Source: Crocinitomicaceae bacterium
Lineage (GTDB): Bacteria > Bacteroidota > Bacteroidia > Flavobacteriales_D > Crocinitomicaceae
Assembly (NCBI GenBank): GCA_023262855.1
Contig: JALQYQ010000034.1
Coordinates: forward strand, 1-40,365
DNA length: 40,365 bases
Direction: 5' to 3'
Shown: piece after piece, positions 18,262-27,362 of the stretch
Numbering within the stretch: position 1 is the stretch's first letter
Layout: each line of letters starts with the position of its first letter
Made by a program: the position numbers and the translations under genes
Notes under the pieces: generated by a model
The model's database searches: none
Told to the model about the DNA's origin: nothing
Seen by the model: only the letters and a program-made list of their open reading frames with translations

Positions 18262-18797
18262 ACTCCATTCTCAGGAAAACGACCTTTGTATTGTCCCATA
18301 ACACTTTTGATGTAAGCAATATCCTTTTCTACATCTCCCGTTGGTTCAAAACGACTGTGAAATCCTCCAATCTTCTTTTCATAATCCATGTAACAAATGT
18401 AAATTGGAACATTGGCCTTTAATGCAATGTAATAGAATCCTTTTTTCCAATTTGGGTTATAACTACGTGTGCCTTCTGGTGTAAAAACCATACACAATTC
18501 GTCTCTTTCATTGAATAACTTTACCGCATAATCAGTAATGTTATTGTTCTTTTTTCGATCAACTGGAATTCCACCTAAGCCTTTTAATATCCATCCCAAT
18601 GGAGGGAAAAATAAATCTTTTTTGATTAGAATTTTTGGTTTAATTCCGTACATGATAAACGCCAAACGACCAATGATAAAATCCCAATTGGAAGTATGTG
18701 GACCAACAGCAATTACAAATTTCTTAACCCCTTCTGGAGGGTTCGGATCTATTTTCCAACCAAAAACCTTTAAAATAAAACGTGCAAATCCCTTCAT
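18255..18797 (-). CDS. 1-acyl-sn-glycerol-3-phosphate acyltransferase family protein
   Basis: 180 residues from the ATG at 18797 (MKGFARFILKVFGWK); the frame is open to a GTG at 18845 but those residues are not family-like. Motif I is GPHTSNWDF, a His-x4-Asp acyltransferase box; the block GGIPVDRKKNN and the motif TPEGTRSYNPNWKKGFYYIA follow. Such short PlsC-like enzymes acylate lysophospholipids or related lipids at the inner membrane. The C-terminal half (YICYMDYEKKIGGFHSRF) matches small Bacteroidota homologues. The gene is convergent with DUF5522 and divergent from the orphan membrane protein. Confidence 0.9.
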   Translation of the reverse strand: MKGFARFILKVFGWKIDPNPPEGVKKFVIAVGPHTSNWDFIIGRLAFIMYGIKPKILIKKDLFFPPLGWILKGLGGIPVDRKKNNNITDYAVKLFNERDELCMVFTPEGTRSYNPNWKKGFYYIALKANVPIYICYMDYEKKIGGFHSRFEPTGDVEKDIAYIKSVMGQYKGRFPENGVY

Positions 18798-18899
18798 CTT
18801 CCTTTTATATATGCGAATATTTTTTGTGCATTCATCTTTCAACACGATTAACTTCTATTGAATCAATTTGTTGAAAAAAACAGCATTCAAAATGCTTTA

Positions 18900-18907
18900 C
18901 AAAGGTA
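18900..18907 (-). promoter_or_regulatory. Candidate -7 box for the acyltransferase
   Basis: TACCTTTG read on the minus strand matches TAnnTTTG and lies in the divergent gap, back to back with the plus-strand box at 18927-18934. It would give a leader of about 100 nt to ATG 18797. No clear -33 element. Confidence 0.35.
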
Positions 18908-18926
18908 GCTATTAAACAAATACATT

Positions 18927-18934
18927 TACTTTTG
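18927..18934 (+). promoter_or_regulatory. -7 box of the 447-residue gene, 4 nt before ATG
   Basis: TACTTTTG matches TAnnTTTG and ends exactly 4 nt before ATG 18939, suggesting a leaderless transcript. No good -33 TTG at the usual distance. Confidence 0.4.
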
Positions 18935-18938
18935 TCAT

Positions 18939-20282
18939 ATGCAATTTAAAAAAGCTATTGCCTCATTTTTCTCAACGGTTGTTTTGTTCTCAATCGCTTG
19001 GTTGGTATTGCTTTTTTCTCAAGGCATTCTTGAAACGAACGAAAATAAAAATGTTCACTACATTCCGTCTGATGCCAACTATGCAATTCGTATTGACGGA
19101 AGAGAATTAGCAGAAAAAACATTGTTCTCCATTTTTCTTGAATCAAAAGATGAAGAAATACTTGATATGCTTCAAGAAGCGTTTGCCGAAAACAAGTCAA
19201 AGGATAAAAAATGGATCCAAGATGGAGTTGACTACTTATCCGACATTTTGCTTTTTCAAATAGAATTAAATGGAATTCCAGTAAACTGTGTTTTGCTGAA
19301 TGTTTCGAATGAACGCCTTTTCAAAAAGAATCATTCATCTGAAATTGAAGTTTGTGCAGTTAAAAATGGTGTTGGTGTTATTGTTCCATTGAACGAAAAA
19401 TTAACTAAATCAAACGCTCAAAATCTTGCTAATCGAATTGTTGCCGAACCCCACAATGGTAAAATTCCAAATGCGATTCATCACCCGAAAACCGGAAGAT
19501 TTATTGAAGCGTTTACACGTTCTTCAAAAAACTCAAAAAGTTCATTTCTATCAAGCGTGATTTCCTTCGAATTAGGACACAACAGTTTATTGTTGGACGG
19601 TGAACTTGAACTGAATGTAAAGCAAAATGCTTCTAGCATACAAAAAACACTGAAACCAAAGGGTTTTCACCTTTCAACAAGTTTGGTTCCTGTTGAATTG
19701 AGCGACACATTGAATACATGGTTAAACCAATTTGGAATCAAGCTTCCTGCATTCAAAGAACTTTCAATGAATTATATGAGTTCAACGATTATAAACCATT
19801 CATCTGGATTTTTAATCATCCCTCAAATGGAATTATACGTTGATTGTGTGGCACCGTTTTCAATTAAATCATTAACGGAATCAGATTCAATTGCCACATA
19901 TTTTGACTGTAAGCTCAATGAAGGATGGATTGAAATTCAAAATGAAAAACTTTACTACAAACAAATAAGTCCAACGTCATTTTATATTGGAATTTCAGAA
20001 AAACCTGTTTTTTCAATTGTTAAACCAAACTCTTACCTTATCGTTTCAGGAAAATTAGCGCCATTGGCAGAGGTAAAAAGTGAAGGTTGGGCAAGTACAA
20101 TTCTTGAAATGATTCCAGAATACCGCGCCGGTAAAACGTTTGCTGGTCGTGCTGAAAAAATTGATTTTAGAATAGAGAAATCAAGCCGCAAAAAAGCTAA
20201 AATTAAAGGAGATATTCACTTCAAAACAGGTTATTTTCCAATGAATGAGGTGATGAAATTAATGATTACGTCAACGTTCTAA
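18939..20282 (+). CDS. Membrane-anchored protein of unknown function
   Basis: 447 residues, not recognised. One N-terminal membrane segment (ASFFSTVVLFSIAWLVLLFS, about 9-28) is followed by a long soluble part, presumably periplasmic. It has repeated short beta/alpha blocks: YIPSDANYAIRIDGRELAEK near the start, and LLLDGELELNVKQN and VSGKLAPLAEVKSEGW later. The pattern of serial small domains resembles proteins that describe per-domain energy-like terms in other Bacteroidota orphans, but no function follows from it. It contains only three or four scattered cysteines. The 3' end overlaps the convergent receptor-like gene by 12 bp. Confidence 0.8.
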   Translation: MQFKKAIASFFSTVVLFSIAWLVLLFSQGILETNENKNVHYIPSDANYAIRIDGRELAEKTLFSIFLESKDEEILDMLQEAFAENKSKDKKWIQDGVDYLSDILLFQIELNGIPVNCVLLNVSNERLFKKNHSSEIEVCAVKNGVGVIVPLNEKLTKSNAQNLANRIVAEPHNGKIPNAIHHPKTGRFIEAFTRSSKNSKSSFLSSVISFELGHNSLLLDGELELNVKQNASSIQKTLKPKGFHLSTSLVPVELSDTLNTWLNQFGIKLPAFKELSMNYMSSTIINHSSGFLIIPQMELYVDCVAPFSIKSLTESDSIATYFDCKLNEGWIEIQNEKLYYKQISPTSFYIGISEKPVFSIVKPNSYLIVSGKLAPLAEVKSEGWASTILEMIPEYRAGKTFAGRAEKIDFRIEKSSRKKAKIKGDIHFKTGYFPMNEVMKLMITSTF

Positions 20283-21035
20283 ATTAGCAATGTAATTCGG
20301 GAACAACTTCATGCGCGAGCCATACCATGAAAATAGTTCTCCATCAACAAACAGAACTTTCGATGCTGGGAATTGATTTTTTATTTCAATGGCATGGTCT
20401 TCTTTGAACGGAAAAGGTTCTGAGCTCAAGAAAATATAATCGGGTTGTTTTTCATACGATTTCAATTCAGGATATCGTTCTTCGTTGCACAAATTTTCAA
20501 AACCCGCTTTGGTTAACATTGCATCTATAAAGGTCGATTTCCCAACAATGTAATCAGGATCTTTCCAAATATAGTAAAGCACTGATTTAGTTGATTGGAT
20601 AGGAAGATGAGAGAATTCAGTTTCAATTTCTGTTCGAATTTCAGTCGCCTCTTTCGGCTTCCCAACAAGCTTTCCAATTGAACTAATCATTTCCAAGGCA
20701 TCCTTAAACGTAATTATATCACTCATCCAAACCGGCGCAATTTTTTCAAGTTGTTCGATGTTTTCTTGTGTATTCTCCTCTTTGTTTCCGATAATTAAAT
20801 CAGGCTGGAGCAAACGCACTTTATCTAAGTTTACTTGTTTGGTTCCACCTACTCTATTTTTCGATACAAACCATTCTTTCGGGTAAATACAAAACTTGGT
20901 AATTCCAACAACCTCATCGGATAGTCCCAATTCGTATAACAACTCAGTTTGAGAAGGTACTAACGAAACAATCCGACGTGGAATTCCTTCCAGTCGGATT
21001 GTACGATTCATTTGATCTACATATGTTCTTGTCAT
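20271..21035 (-). CDS. Cobalamin-binding BtuF-like helical backbone metal receptor
   Basis: 254 residues from the ATG at 21035 (MTRTYVDQMNRTIRL); a GTG at 21047 is the upstream alternative. The fold signature is clear: PRRIVSLVPSQTELLYELGL, VVGITKFCIYP, KVRLLQPDLIIGNKEEN and YPELKSYEKQPDYIFLSSEPF, as in periplasmic binding proteins of group III (BtuF/FhuD type) for vitamin B12 or iron chelates. There is no signal peptide or lipobox, so the protein looks cytosolic, odd for a transport receptor, and no permease or ATPase is nearby. It lies 18 bp behind cystathionine beta-synthase on the same strand. Confidence 0.85.
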   Translation of the reverse strand: MTRTYVDQMNRTIRLEGIPRRIVSLVPSQTELLYELGLSDEVVGITKFCIYPKEWFVSKNRVGGTKQVNLDKVRLLQPDLIIGNKEENTQENIEQLEKIAPVWMSDIITFKDALEMISSIGKLVGKPKEATEIRTEIETEFSHLPIQSTKSVLYYIWKDPDYIVGKSTFIDAMLTKAGFENLCNEERYPELKSYEKQPDYIFLSSEPFPFKEDHAIEIKNQFPASKVLFVDGELFSWYGSRMKLFPNYIANLER

Positions 21036-21053
21036 TAAACAAGTCACTTTAGA

Positions 21054-22415
21054 CTAAGACATTGCTGAGATAATATCGTAGCGTGTCACGATATGATGAC
21101 CACCGTTTGGCATTTCAACCAATACAGCAGGCGTATTTTTATTGATTAATTTACATAAGTCATCCAAGTGTGTAGCTGCTTTAACTACAGGGAATGCTTC
21201 ACCCATAATCGAAGAAATTGGCGCATCTCTCAACTCAGGTGAATCAACCAATAATTGATAAACTTTACTATCGTCGATTGATCCAACAAACTTACCGTCT
21301 TTCATTACCGGAATTTGAGAAATAGAGAATTTACGCATTTTTGCAATAGCATGCGAAACCAATTCTTCAGCAAAAACACTAACCAAAGGTGTATCAGCGT
21401 GTTTAGCGACTAATTCACCGGCAGTTTTATATTCTTCATCTAAGAACCCACGTTCACGCATCCAATCATCGTTGAAGATTTTACCAACATAACGCGAACC
21501 ATGATCGTGGAACAAGACAACAACAACATCGTCTTCAGTCAATTGATCTTTTAATTGCAAAATTCCTTTGATTGCTGAACCAGCAGAGTTCCCTACGAAA
21601 ATACCTTCTTCACGCGCAATTTTTCGCGTGTAAACAGCGGCGTCTTTATCAGTAACTTTTTCGAAGTAATCAATCACATCAAAATCAACATTTTTTGGAA
21701 GAATATCTTCGCCGATTCCTTCCGTAATGTATGGGTAGATTTCGTTCTCATCAAAAATTCCAGTTTCCTTGTATTTTTTGAAAACAGAACCATACGTATC
21801 GATCCCCCAAATTTTAATGTTTGGATTTTTTTCTTTTAAATATTTTCCAACCCCGGAAATCGTTCCGCCAGTTCCTACTCCAACAACGAAATGAGTAATT
21901 TTCCCTTCTGTTTGTTCCCAAATTTCAGGTCCAGTAGATTCATAATGTGCTAAACGATTCGAAAGGTTGTCATATTGATTTACATACCAAGAATTTGGTG
22001 TTTCCTCAGCCAAGCGTTTTGAAACAGAATAATAAGAACGTGGATCAGATGGTTCAACAGCTGTTGGACAAACAACAACTTCAGCACCAACAGCACGAAG
22101 AATATCCATTTTTTCTTTTGACTGTTTATCATTTAATACACAAATCAATTTGTATCCTTTGATGATTGCAACCAAGGCCAAGCCCATTCCCGTATTTCCT
22201 GAAGTTCCTTCAATGATTGTTCCTCCTGGTTTGATTAAACCTGCTTTTTCAGCATCTTCAATCATTTTTACCGCCATTCGGTCTTTTACTGAATTTCCAG
22301 GATTTGACGTCTCAACTTTTGCTAAAACAGTTGCTTTAACATCCTTTGTAATTTTATTCAAACGAACCATTGGCGTATTCCCAATCGTTTCTAGAATATT
22401 GTTATAGATTTTCAT
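21054..22415 (-). CDS. Cystathionine beta-synthase (PLP enzyme with CBS pair)
   Basis: 453 residues. The N-terminal fold-type II PLP domain has NPGNSVKDRMA with catalytic Lys44, GTSGNTGMGLAL (70-81) and GVGTGGTISGVGKYLKE for phosphate binding. From about residue 335 two CBS domains follow (SISQIPVMKDGKFVGSIDDS; TPAVLVEMPNGGHHIVTRYD), the usual site of regulation by adenosyl ligands. There is no N-terminal haem domain, as is normal for bacterial forms. The reaction is serine (or O-acetylserine) plus homocysteine to cystathionine; cysteine synthase activity is possible. A minus-strand -7 box TATATTTG lies at 22492-22499. It is probably transcribed with the receptor-like gene downstream. Confidence 0.93.
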   Translation of the reverse strand: MKIYNNILETIGNTPMVRLNKITKDVKATVLAKVETSNPGNSVKDRMAVKMIEDAEKAGLIKPGGTIIEGTSGNTGMGLALVAIIKGYKLICVLNDKQSKEKMDILRAVGAEVVVCPTAVEPSDPRSYYSVSKRLAEETPNSWYVNQYDNLSNRLAHYESTGPEIWEQTEGKITHFVVGVGTGGTISGVGKYLKEKNPNIKIWGIDTYGSVFKKYKETGIFDENEIYPYITEGIGEDILPKNVDFDVIDYFEKVTDKDAAVYTRKIAREEGIFVGNSAGSAIKGILQLKDQLTEDDVVVVLFHDHGSRYVGKIFNDDWMRERGFLDEEYKTAGELVAKHADTPLVSVFAEELVSHAIAKMRKFSISQIPVMKDGKFVGSIDDSKVYQLLVDSPELRDAPISSIMGEAFPVVKAATHLDDLCKLINKNTPAVLVEMPNGGHHIVTRYDIISAMS

Positions 22416-22491
22416 CTGTAAGTTATTGATTTGATGTGTATTGTTTACATTTCAATTTTTCCGCAATTTTCTCTATCACAGAACTGAATTG

Positions 22492-22499
22492 CAAATATA
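22492..22499 (-). promoter_or_regulatory. Candidate -7 box of cystathionine beta-synthase
   Basis: TATATTTG on the minus strand, about 77 nt before the ATG at 22415, within the 180-bp divergent gap. No clear -33 TTG at 19 bp. Confidence 0.35.
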
Positions 22500-22595
22500 A
22501 CGATTGGTTTTCAAGTATTCAGGCTTTCATTTTGAGAATTAGTCATTAACTTCGGCATAATTAATGTAAAGCAACTTGAAAATAAAAATATTGCT

Positions 22596-23633
22596 ATGAA
22601 AAACCGCTACTCTATTTTCTCAATTATTGGCTGTATCGCTTTTATCTATTCTTGTGCAGGAACACGTGACATGCAAGTTGAAGTTCAACGTCCAGCACTA
22701 ATAACAATCAATAAGGATATTCAATCAATCTCTATTTTGAATCGCTCTGTTCCAACTGCTCCAGCGGGAATAGAAAATATTGTAACTGGCGAACGTCCTT
22801 TACAAGACAAAGAATTATCTGAAGAATGTATTCGTGGATTGGAACAAACATTGATTACAAGTCCTCGTTTTAAAGTGAAACGTTGTGCAGCTACTATGAA
22901 TGCCGCAGATCCAAAAAGTTTATCCATTGGAGCACCGATGGATTGGGCACTAATTGACAGTATTTGCAAGGCTGATTCAACTGAAGCTGTGCTTGTTTTA
23001 GAATTTTTTGACACAGATTTTTCAATTTTAAATCCAGGAGCAACAGCCGCAAATGCCATTGGTGGATTGGTAAATGGAACTAGTTCAACTGTACAAGTGC
23101 AAGGTACGGCAAAAGCGTTTGCAGGATTCAGAGTGTATTATCCTAAAACAAAATCGATTCTCTATGAGGATAATTTTGATTTCAAAAAACATTGGTCACA
23201 AACATCAACAAATCCGGCAGATGCCATTGCTAAAATGATAAAGAAAAATGCTGCTTTAATTGACGTGAGTTATGCAACGGGATACGAATTTGCTATGAAC
23301 ATTGTTCCACTGTATTTTTGGGAACATCGCGACATGTACAAAGGTAAAAAAGGTCTTTCTGTGATTGGAGAACGTCAAGCTTTAGCAAAAGACTGGGAAG
23401 GTGCAATTAAAACGTGGAAAGAAATTTACGAAACAGAACGCAAACCGAAAAAACGTGCAAAAGCAGCTTTCAATATTGCTCTAGGTTACGAGGTAATGGG
23501 CGACTTGAATCAAGCACAAATTTGGGTTCAACGTGCTTATGTTGAAGGTGGAAAAAGTACTGCATTAAACTACTCGAATATCATCGATTACCGTTTAAGA
23601 GAACAAGATAAATTGAAAGAACAAACTAATTAA
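22596..23633 (+). CDS. Lipoprotein, DUF6340-like, with C-terminal TPR
   Basis: 345 residues. The lipoprotein signal peptide has the lipobox FIYSC (Cys20), so it is anchored in a membrane facing the periplasm or surface. Next is a beta-rich region starting VEVQRPALITINKDIQSISI, and a Gly/Ala stretch NPGATAANAIGGLVNG. The C-terminal ~100 residues hold TPR-like helices (KDWEGAIKTWKEIYETERKP, AKAAFNIALGYEVMGDLNQA). This matches what I recall of the DUF6340 family of Bacteroidota, whose function is unknown. It is followed by the aldehyde dehydrogenase after about 30 bp on the same strand. Confidence 0.8.
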   Translation: MKNRYSIFSIIGCIAFIYSCAGTRDMQVEVQRPALITINKDIQSISILNRSVPTAPAGIENIVTGERPLQDKELSEECIRGLEQTLITSPRFKVKRCAATMNAADPKSLSIGAPMDWALIDSICKADSTEAVLVLEFFDTDFSILNPGATAANAIGGLVNGTSSTVQVQGTAKAFAGFRVYYPKTKSILYEDNFDFKKHWSQTSTNPADAIAKMIKKNAALIDVSYATGYEFAMNIVPLYFWEHRDMYKGKKGLSVIGERQALAKDWEGAIKTWKEIYETERKPKKRAKAAFNIALGYEVMGDLNQAQIWVQRAYVEGGKSTALNYSNIIDYRLREQDKLKEQTN

Positions 23634-23664
23634 TTGATTGTTATTTAATAAAGCAAGTTTGACT

Positions 23665-25032
23665 ATGAACATTACTGAATTAATTGATAAGCAACGTTTC
23701 TTTTTTAATACCAATCGCACGAAAGATCTAACTTTCAGGATTGAACAATTAAAAAAATTGAAACAGTTATTGATTCAATTTGAAACGGAAATGATCTCAG
23801 CCATTTATGCTGATTTTGGCAAATCTGAATTCGATGTTTATACTGCTGAACTGGCTATTCTTCATTCGGATATCGATTTGGCGTTGAAAAAAATTAAATC
23901 TTGGGCAAAATGGAAACGTGTTCGAACAAATTTGACCAATTTCCCTGCTAAGTCATACATCGTTCCCGAACCTCTAGGAGTTTCTTTGATTATCGGTGCT
24001 TGGAATTATCCGTATCAACTTTCACTTGCGCCTGCTATTGCTGCGCTTGCTGCAGGAAACACAGTTGTATTAAAACCAAGTGAGCTACCTGAAAACACTA
24101 GCAAAGTGATGGCAAAAATGATAAACGAGAATTTTGATGCTGCCGTATTTCACGTTATTGAAGGAGGAGTTGAAATTACAACAGAATTACTTGCGAATAA
24201 ATTCGACAAAATTTTCTTTACTGGAAGTGTCCCTGTTGGGAAAATCATATACCAAGCAGCGGCCAAACACATGACGCCTGTTACCCTAGAACTTGGGGGT
24301 AAAAGTCCAGCAATAGTTACTGCAGATTGTGATTTGGATGTAACAGTTAAGCGATTAGTTTGGGCAAAATTTTTAAATGCTGGACAAACATGTATTGCAC
24401 CAGATTACATTTATGTTGATGCGAAAATTGAGAATATTTTCTTAGCGAAATTAGAGGCTGAAATTGAACGTTCTGCTTTTTCTTTGGAAAATGATAATTA
24501 TGTTCGCATCATTAACAATCGTAACGTTCAACGACTATCGCGATTAATTGACCAATCAAAAATTTATTTCGGAGGTAAAATCAATGAACGCGAGCGAATT
24601 ATTGAACCTACAATTCTTACATCCTGTAACTTTGAATGTCCTTGTATGCAAGAAGAAATCTTTGGTCCAATTTTACCAGTATTACGATATACATCGTTGA
24701 ATGAAGCAATCAACACGATCAAATCAAAACCAAAACCTTTGGCGCTTTATCTCTTTACAAATGATCGATCCATTAAAACAAAAGTGACACGTGAATTATC
24801 ATTTGGTGGAGGTGCTATCAATGATGCAATTATGCATATCACGAATCACCATTTACCCTTTGGTGGTGTTGGAGAAAGTGGAATCGGAAACTATCATGGA
24901 GAATCAGGTTTCAAAGCATTTTCTCATTACAAAAGCATGTTGGAAAAGCCCTTGAAATTTGAACCAAATCTTAAGTATTCGCCGCACACTGCTTCGAAAT
25001 TGAAATGGATAAAACGATTAATGAATTTTTAG
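23665..25032 (+). CDS. Aldehyde dehydrogenase (NAD(P)+-dependent)
   Basis: 455 residues from the ATG at 23665 (MNITELIDKQRFFFN). A TTG at 23638 opens the same frame earlier but is not family-like. The cytosolic enzyme oxidises aldehydes to acids. Key elements: IIGAWNYPYQLSLAPAIAAL, the nucleotide loop FFTGSVPVGK, the general-base Glu in LELGGKSPAIV, the catalytic Cys in NAGQTCIAPDY, and QEEIFGPILPV. Absence of a long N-terminus and the PYQLSLAP motif place it with fatty-aldehyde/coniferyl-aldehyde type enzymes; the C-terminal tail LKWIKRLMNF is amphipathic and could touch the membrane (inference). Confidence 0.94.
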   Translation: MNITELIDKQRFFFNTNRTKDLTFRIEQLKKLKQLLIQFETEMISAIYADFGKSEFDVYTAELAILHSDIDLALKKIKSWAKWKRVRTNLTNFPAKSYIVPEPLGVSLIIGAWNYPYQLSLAPAIAALAAGNTVVLKPSELPENTSKVMAKMINENFDAAVFHVIEGGVEITTELLANKFDKIFFTGSVPVGKIIYQAAAKHMTPVTLELGGKSPAIVTADCDLDVTVKRLVWAKFLNAGQTCIAPDYIYVDAKIENIFLAKLEAEIERSAFSLENDNYVRIINNRNVQRLSRLIDQSKIYFGGKINERERIIEPTILTSCNFECPCMQEEIFGPILPVLRYTSLNEAINTIKSKPKPLALYLFTNDRSIKTKVTRELSFGGGAINDAIMHITNHHLPFGGVGESGIGNYHGESGFKAFSHYKSMLEKPLKFEPNLKYSPHTASKLKWIKRLMNF

Positions 25033-25066
25033 TGAACCAATTTTTCATTGACCTGTATTAGCAATC

Positions 25067-27346
25067 ATGAAAATTGTCTTTCTACTTTTTTTTATCAGTT
25101 TTAGTTCAGCACTTGCACAAGACAATTGCACCTTTAATTCCTATCAGAAAAAAGGTGGATTCTATTTCTTTAGTACTTATTTCAAAAGTGATTACAAAAC
25201 ACCTTTAGAAGGAAAATGTGAGACTTTCATTCAAGGAAAACTTTATGAATCTAGAACCTTTATCTATGGTCACATTTATCAAGAAACATTGTACACGATT
25301 GATGGGAAATTGCGATCAGAATTTAAAATAACACAACAACCAGGCGATACGCTTTTGGGTTTTTACAAGCAATATGCTGAGAACGGTAGCCTTAAACAAC
25401 ATGATATTTACTATTACGACAAAACAAAGCGCCGTTGTGAATACACACAAGAATTTTGGCCAAATGGAAAATTAAAGTCAGCCATGCATTTTGCTTGGGC
25501 TAAGAAAGAAGATTTAGATATTAATGAACTGAAAAATCATCCTGACCATGTGATTGACGATGAAGGCTATACCTATTTGAAGTCTGCCTTTGGAAATTAC
25601 TATTCCTATTATGAAAATGGGCAATTAAAAGAACGTTATTCATTCAAACCGGCTTTCACACCTCACGTGGATGAGCTAGCGCGTTTTGGTCCAATTGCCA
25701 CGTATCATTCAAATGGACAATTGGCATCAACAGGATTTTATGAGGACAGCAACAACGATGGAACTTGGTTGTATTATGATGCGCAAGGAAACCTCATCGA
25801 AGAAAACTATTATAAAGACAACCTAAAAACAGGAACTTGGAAAGGCTATTATTCAAACGGCAAACCGCGATTTTTAGCCGTTTATGATGTAAACTCCAAT
25901 CATCCGTTTAAGCCAAGTTTGACAGAATGGGATGAAAACGGCCTTAAAATACACGAAATCATATATGATTCTGAAGGAAATTATCTCGAACAAAAATGGT
26001 CGAATGATGGAACCATTGTCCAATCTCATGCCTTCAATGCACGCAACGAACCTATTGGTAATACATTAAATTGGTTTGCAAATGGAAAAATGCATACACG
26101 CATGAATCACAACCCAAATGCAGATACAATGTATGTAGAATATTACCCAAATCGACAAATGGCTAAGTTGATCCTAACTTCAATGTCGGATACGAACCTT
26201 GTTTCAAAACAGGTTTCAAAGATTTCAATAGAAAATCCACCTTATAAAGAACTCGTGAAAGTAAAAACTACGAGTGTTTGGTATGAATCGGGAATTTTAC
26301 AAAGTGAAACTATCGATCGTTTATCGCAATCAACACATTCCATCTGCATCAAGAATTTTTCTGCAACTGGAACACTTTTGCATTTGATGGAAGACAATTC
26401 TAAACTGCGACACGAAGAAATCTACTTTCAAAATGGCAAGTTGGAGAAGGAAATGAACTATGTCAAAGGAAAATTGTTTGGAAGCTATCGGGAATATGAT
26501 TCTTTAGGGCAATTACGCATTGACTTTAATTATTTCGATGGACTAAGACACGGTATTTGCAAGGAATATTCCACTTCAGGAAAACTTGTATACGACCAAC
26601 AATTTGAAATGGGTTGTATCGTTAAATCATATCAATCCAAAGTATCCAATAAAACAACCTCGCTATCTTCATTAAGTAGTATCGAAAGAAAAAAAATCAT
26701 TACCTATGTTTATCAGCTGTTAAGTCAAAGTAATCAGTATTCTTCAAAAGATTATTACACAACAGCCGAAATTGATTCATTGGCTGAGCGTCTTTTGTGG
26801 CTAAAAAAATCATGGAATTCAACCATTGATTTTCCGCTTGAGGAAGAACAAAATGAGCATCCATTTGCGCATATTGAATTCCATATTCCTGCAGTTTACT
26901 ACCCGTATTTTTACAATGGAGATACCACTTCTCCCTTTGTGCGTGATTTCATTAAAACTTTTGATACCTTGAATTGGGAACTGCCTGCTAAAATGGAAAA
27001 AGGGAACAATGAATATATCTTCACCCATCAGGACACAAATTTCTACACGTATTCTTTCTACCAAAAACACTTTTACAAATTACTTATGCCTGGATATGCA
27101 CGTCTTCCGCATATGTATCAGTCAAGAAAAGAAATTACTTTTGGCGTCAAAAACCGAATCCACAGAGCGCCAACTTTAACTATTACTCGATTTAATACGT
27201 GTGTTTTTATGGCTAATTTCACTTATTCTGGAAGGAGTTACCCTATTTATATATATGATGATGGAACAATGGAATTTGTCAATCGAGCCGTTAAGTGGGA
27301 AGATATTAAGTCAACACCTGAAATTCCTGAAATAGGTTGGGATTAA
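25067..27346 (+). CDS. Secreted MORN/YwqK-repeat protein
   Basis: 759 residues with a signal peptide (MKIVFLLFFISFSSALAQ). Most of the protein is built of MORN-like/YwqK repeats: YYENGQLKERYSF, YHSNGQLASTGFY, DGTWLYYDAQGNLIEENYY, TGTWKGYYSNGKPRF, YFQNGKLEKEMNYVKGKLFG and HGICKEYSTSGKLVYDQQF. The last ~230 residues are of a different, unrecognised type with many Tyr, Phe and His. Such repeats form extended beta sheets; annotations often call them toxin-antitoxin YwqK antitoxins, but no toxin is adjacent, so a structural or binding role at the envelope is likelier. It is convergent with dinB, 16 bp apart. No type IX sorting domain is visible. Confidence 0.88.
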   Translation: MKIVFLLFFISFSSALAQDNCTFNSYQKKGGFYFFSTYFKSDYKTPLEGKCETFIQGKLYESRTFIYGHIYQETLYTIDGKLRSEFKITQQPGDTLLGFYKQYAENGSLKQHDIYYYDKTKRRCEYTQEFWPNGKLKSAMHFAWAKKEDLDINELKNHPDHVIDDEGYTYLKSAFGNYYSYYENGQLKERYSFKPAFTPHVDELARFGPIATYHSNGQLASTGFYEDSNNDGTWLYYDAQGNLIEENYYKDNLKTGTWKGYYSNGKPRFLAVYDVNSNHPFKPSLTEWDENGLKIHEIIYDSEGNYLEQKWSNDGTIVQSHAFNARNEPIGNTLNWFANGKMHTRMNHNPNADTMYVEYYPNRQMAKLILTSMSDTNLVSKQVSKISIENPPYKELVKVKTTSVWYESGILQSETIDRLSQSTHSICIKNFSATGTLLHLMEDNSKLRHEEIYFQNGKLEKEMNYVKGKLFGSYREYDSLGQLRIDFNYFDGLRHGICKEYSTSGKLVYDQQFEMGCIVKSYQSKVSNKTTSLSSLSSIERKKIITYVYQLLSQSNQYSSKDYYTTAEIDSLAERLLWLKKSWNSTIDFPLEEEQNEHPFAHIEFHIPAVYYPYFYNGDTTSPFVRDFIKTFDTLNWELPAKMEKGNNEYIFTHQDTNFYTYSFYQKHFYKLLMPGYARLPHMYQSRKEITFGVKNRIHRAPTLTITRFNTCVFMANFTYSGRSYPIYIYDDGTMEFVNRAVKWEDIKSTPEIPEIGWD

Positions 27347-27362
27347 ATGAATTAATCTAAAA

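Noticed and set aside
18882..18896. Hairpin AGCATT-CAA-AATGCT followed by a T run on the minus strand, resembling a terminator
   Set aside because: No minus-strand gene lies upstream, and the candidate acyltransferase promoter would start transcription inside it.
23638..23664. Upstream TTG start for the aldehyde dehydrogenase
   Set aside because: The ATG at 23665 gives the family-like N-terminus; the nine extra residues have no support.
25067..27346. Toxin-antitoxin (YwqK antitoxin) system
   Set aside because: The protein is exported and no toxin gene is adjacent.
27341..27357. Short inverted repeat GATTAA/TTAATC between the convergent MORN and dinB genes
   Set aside because: Only a 6-bp AT-rich stem with no T run; too weak to call a terminator.
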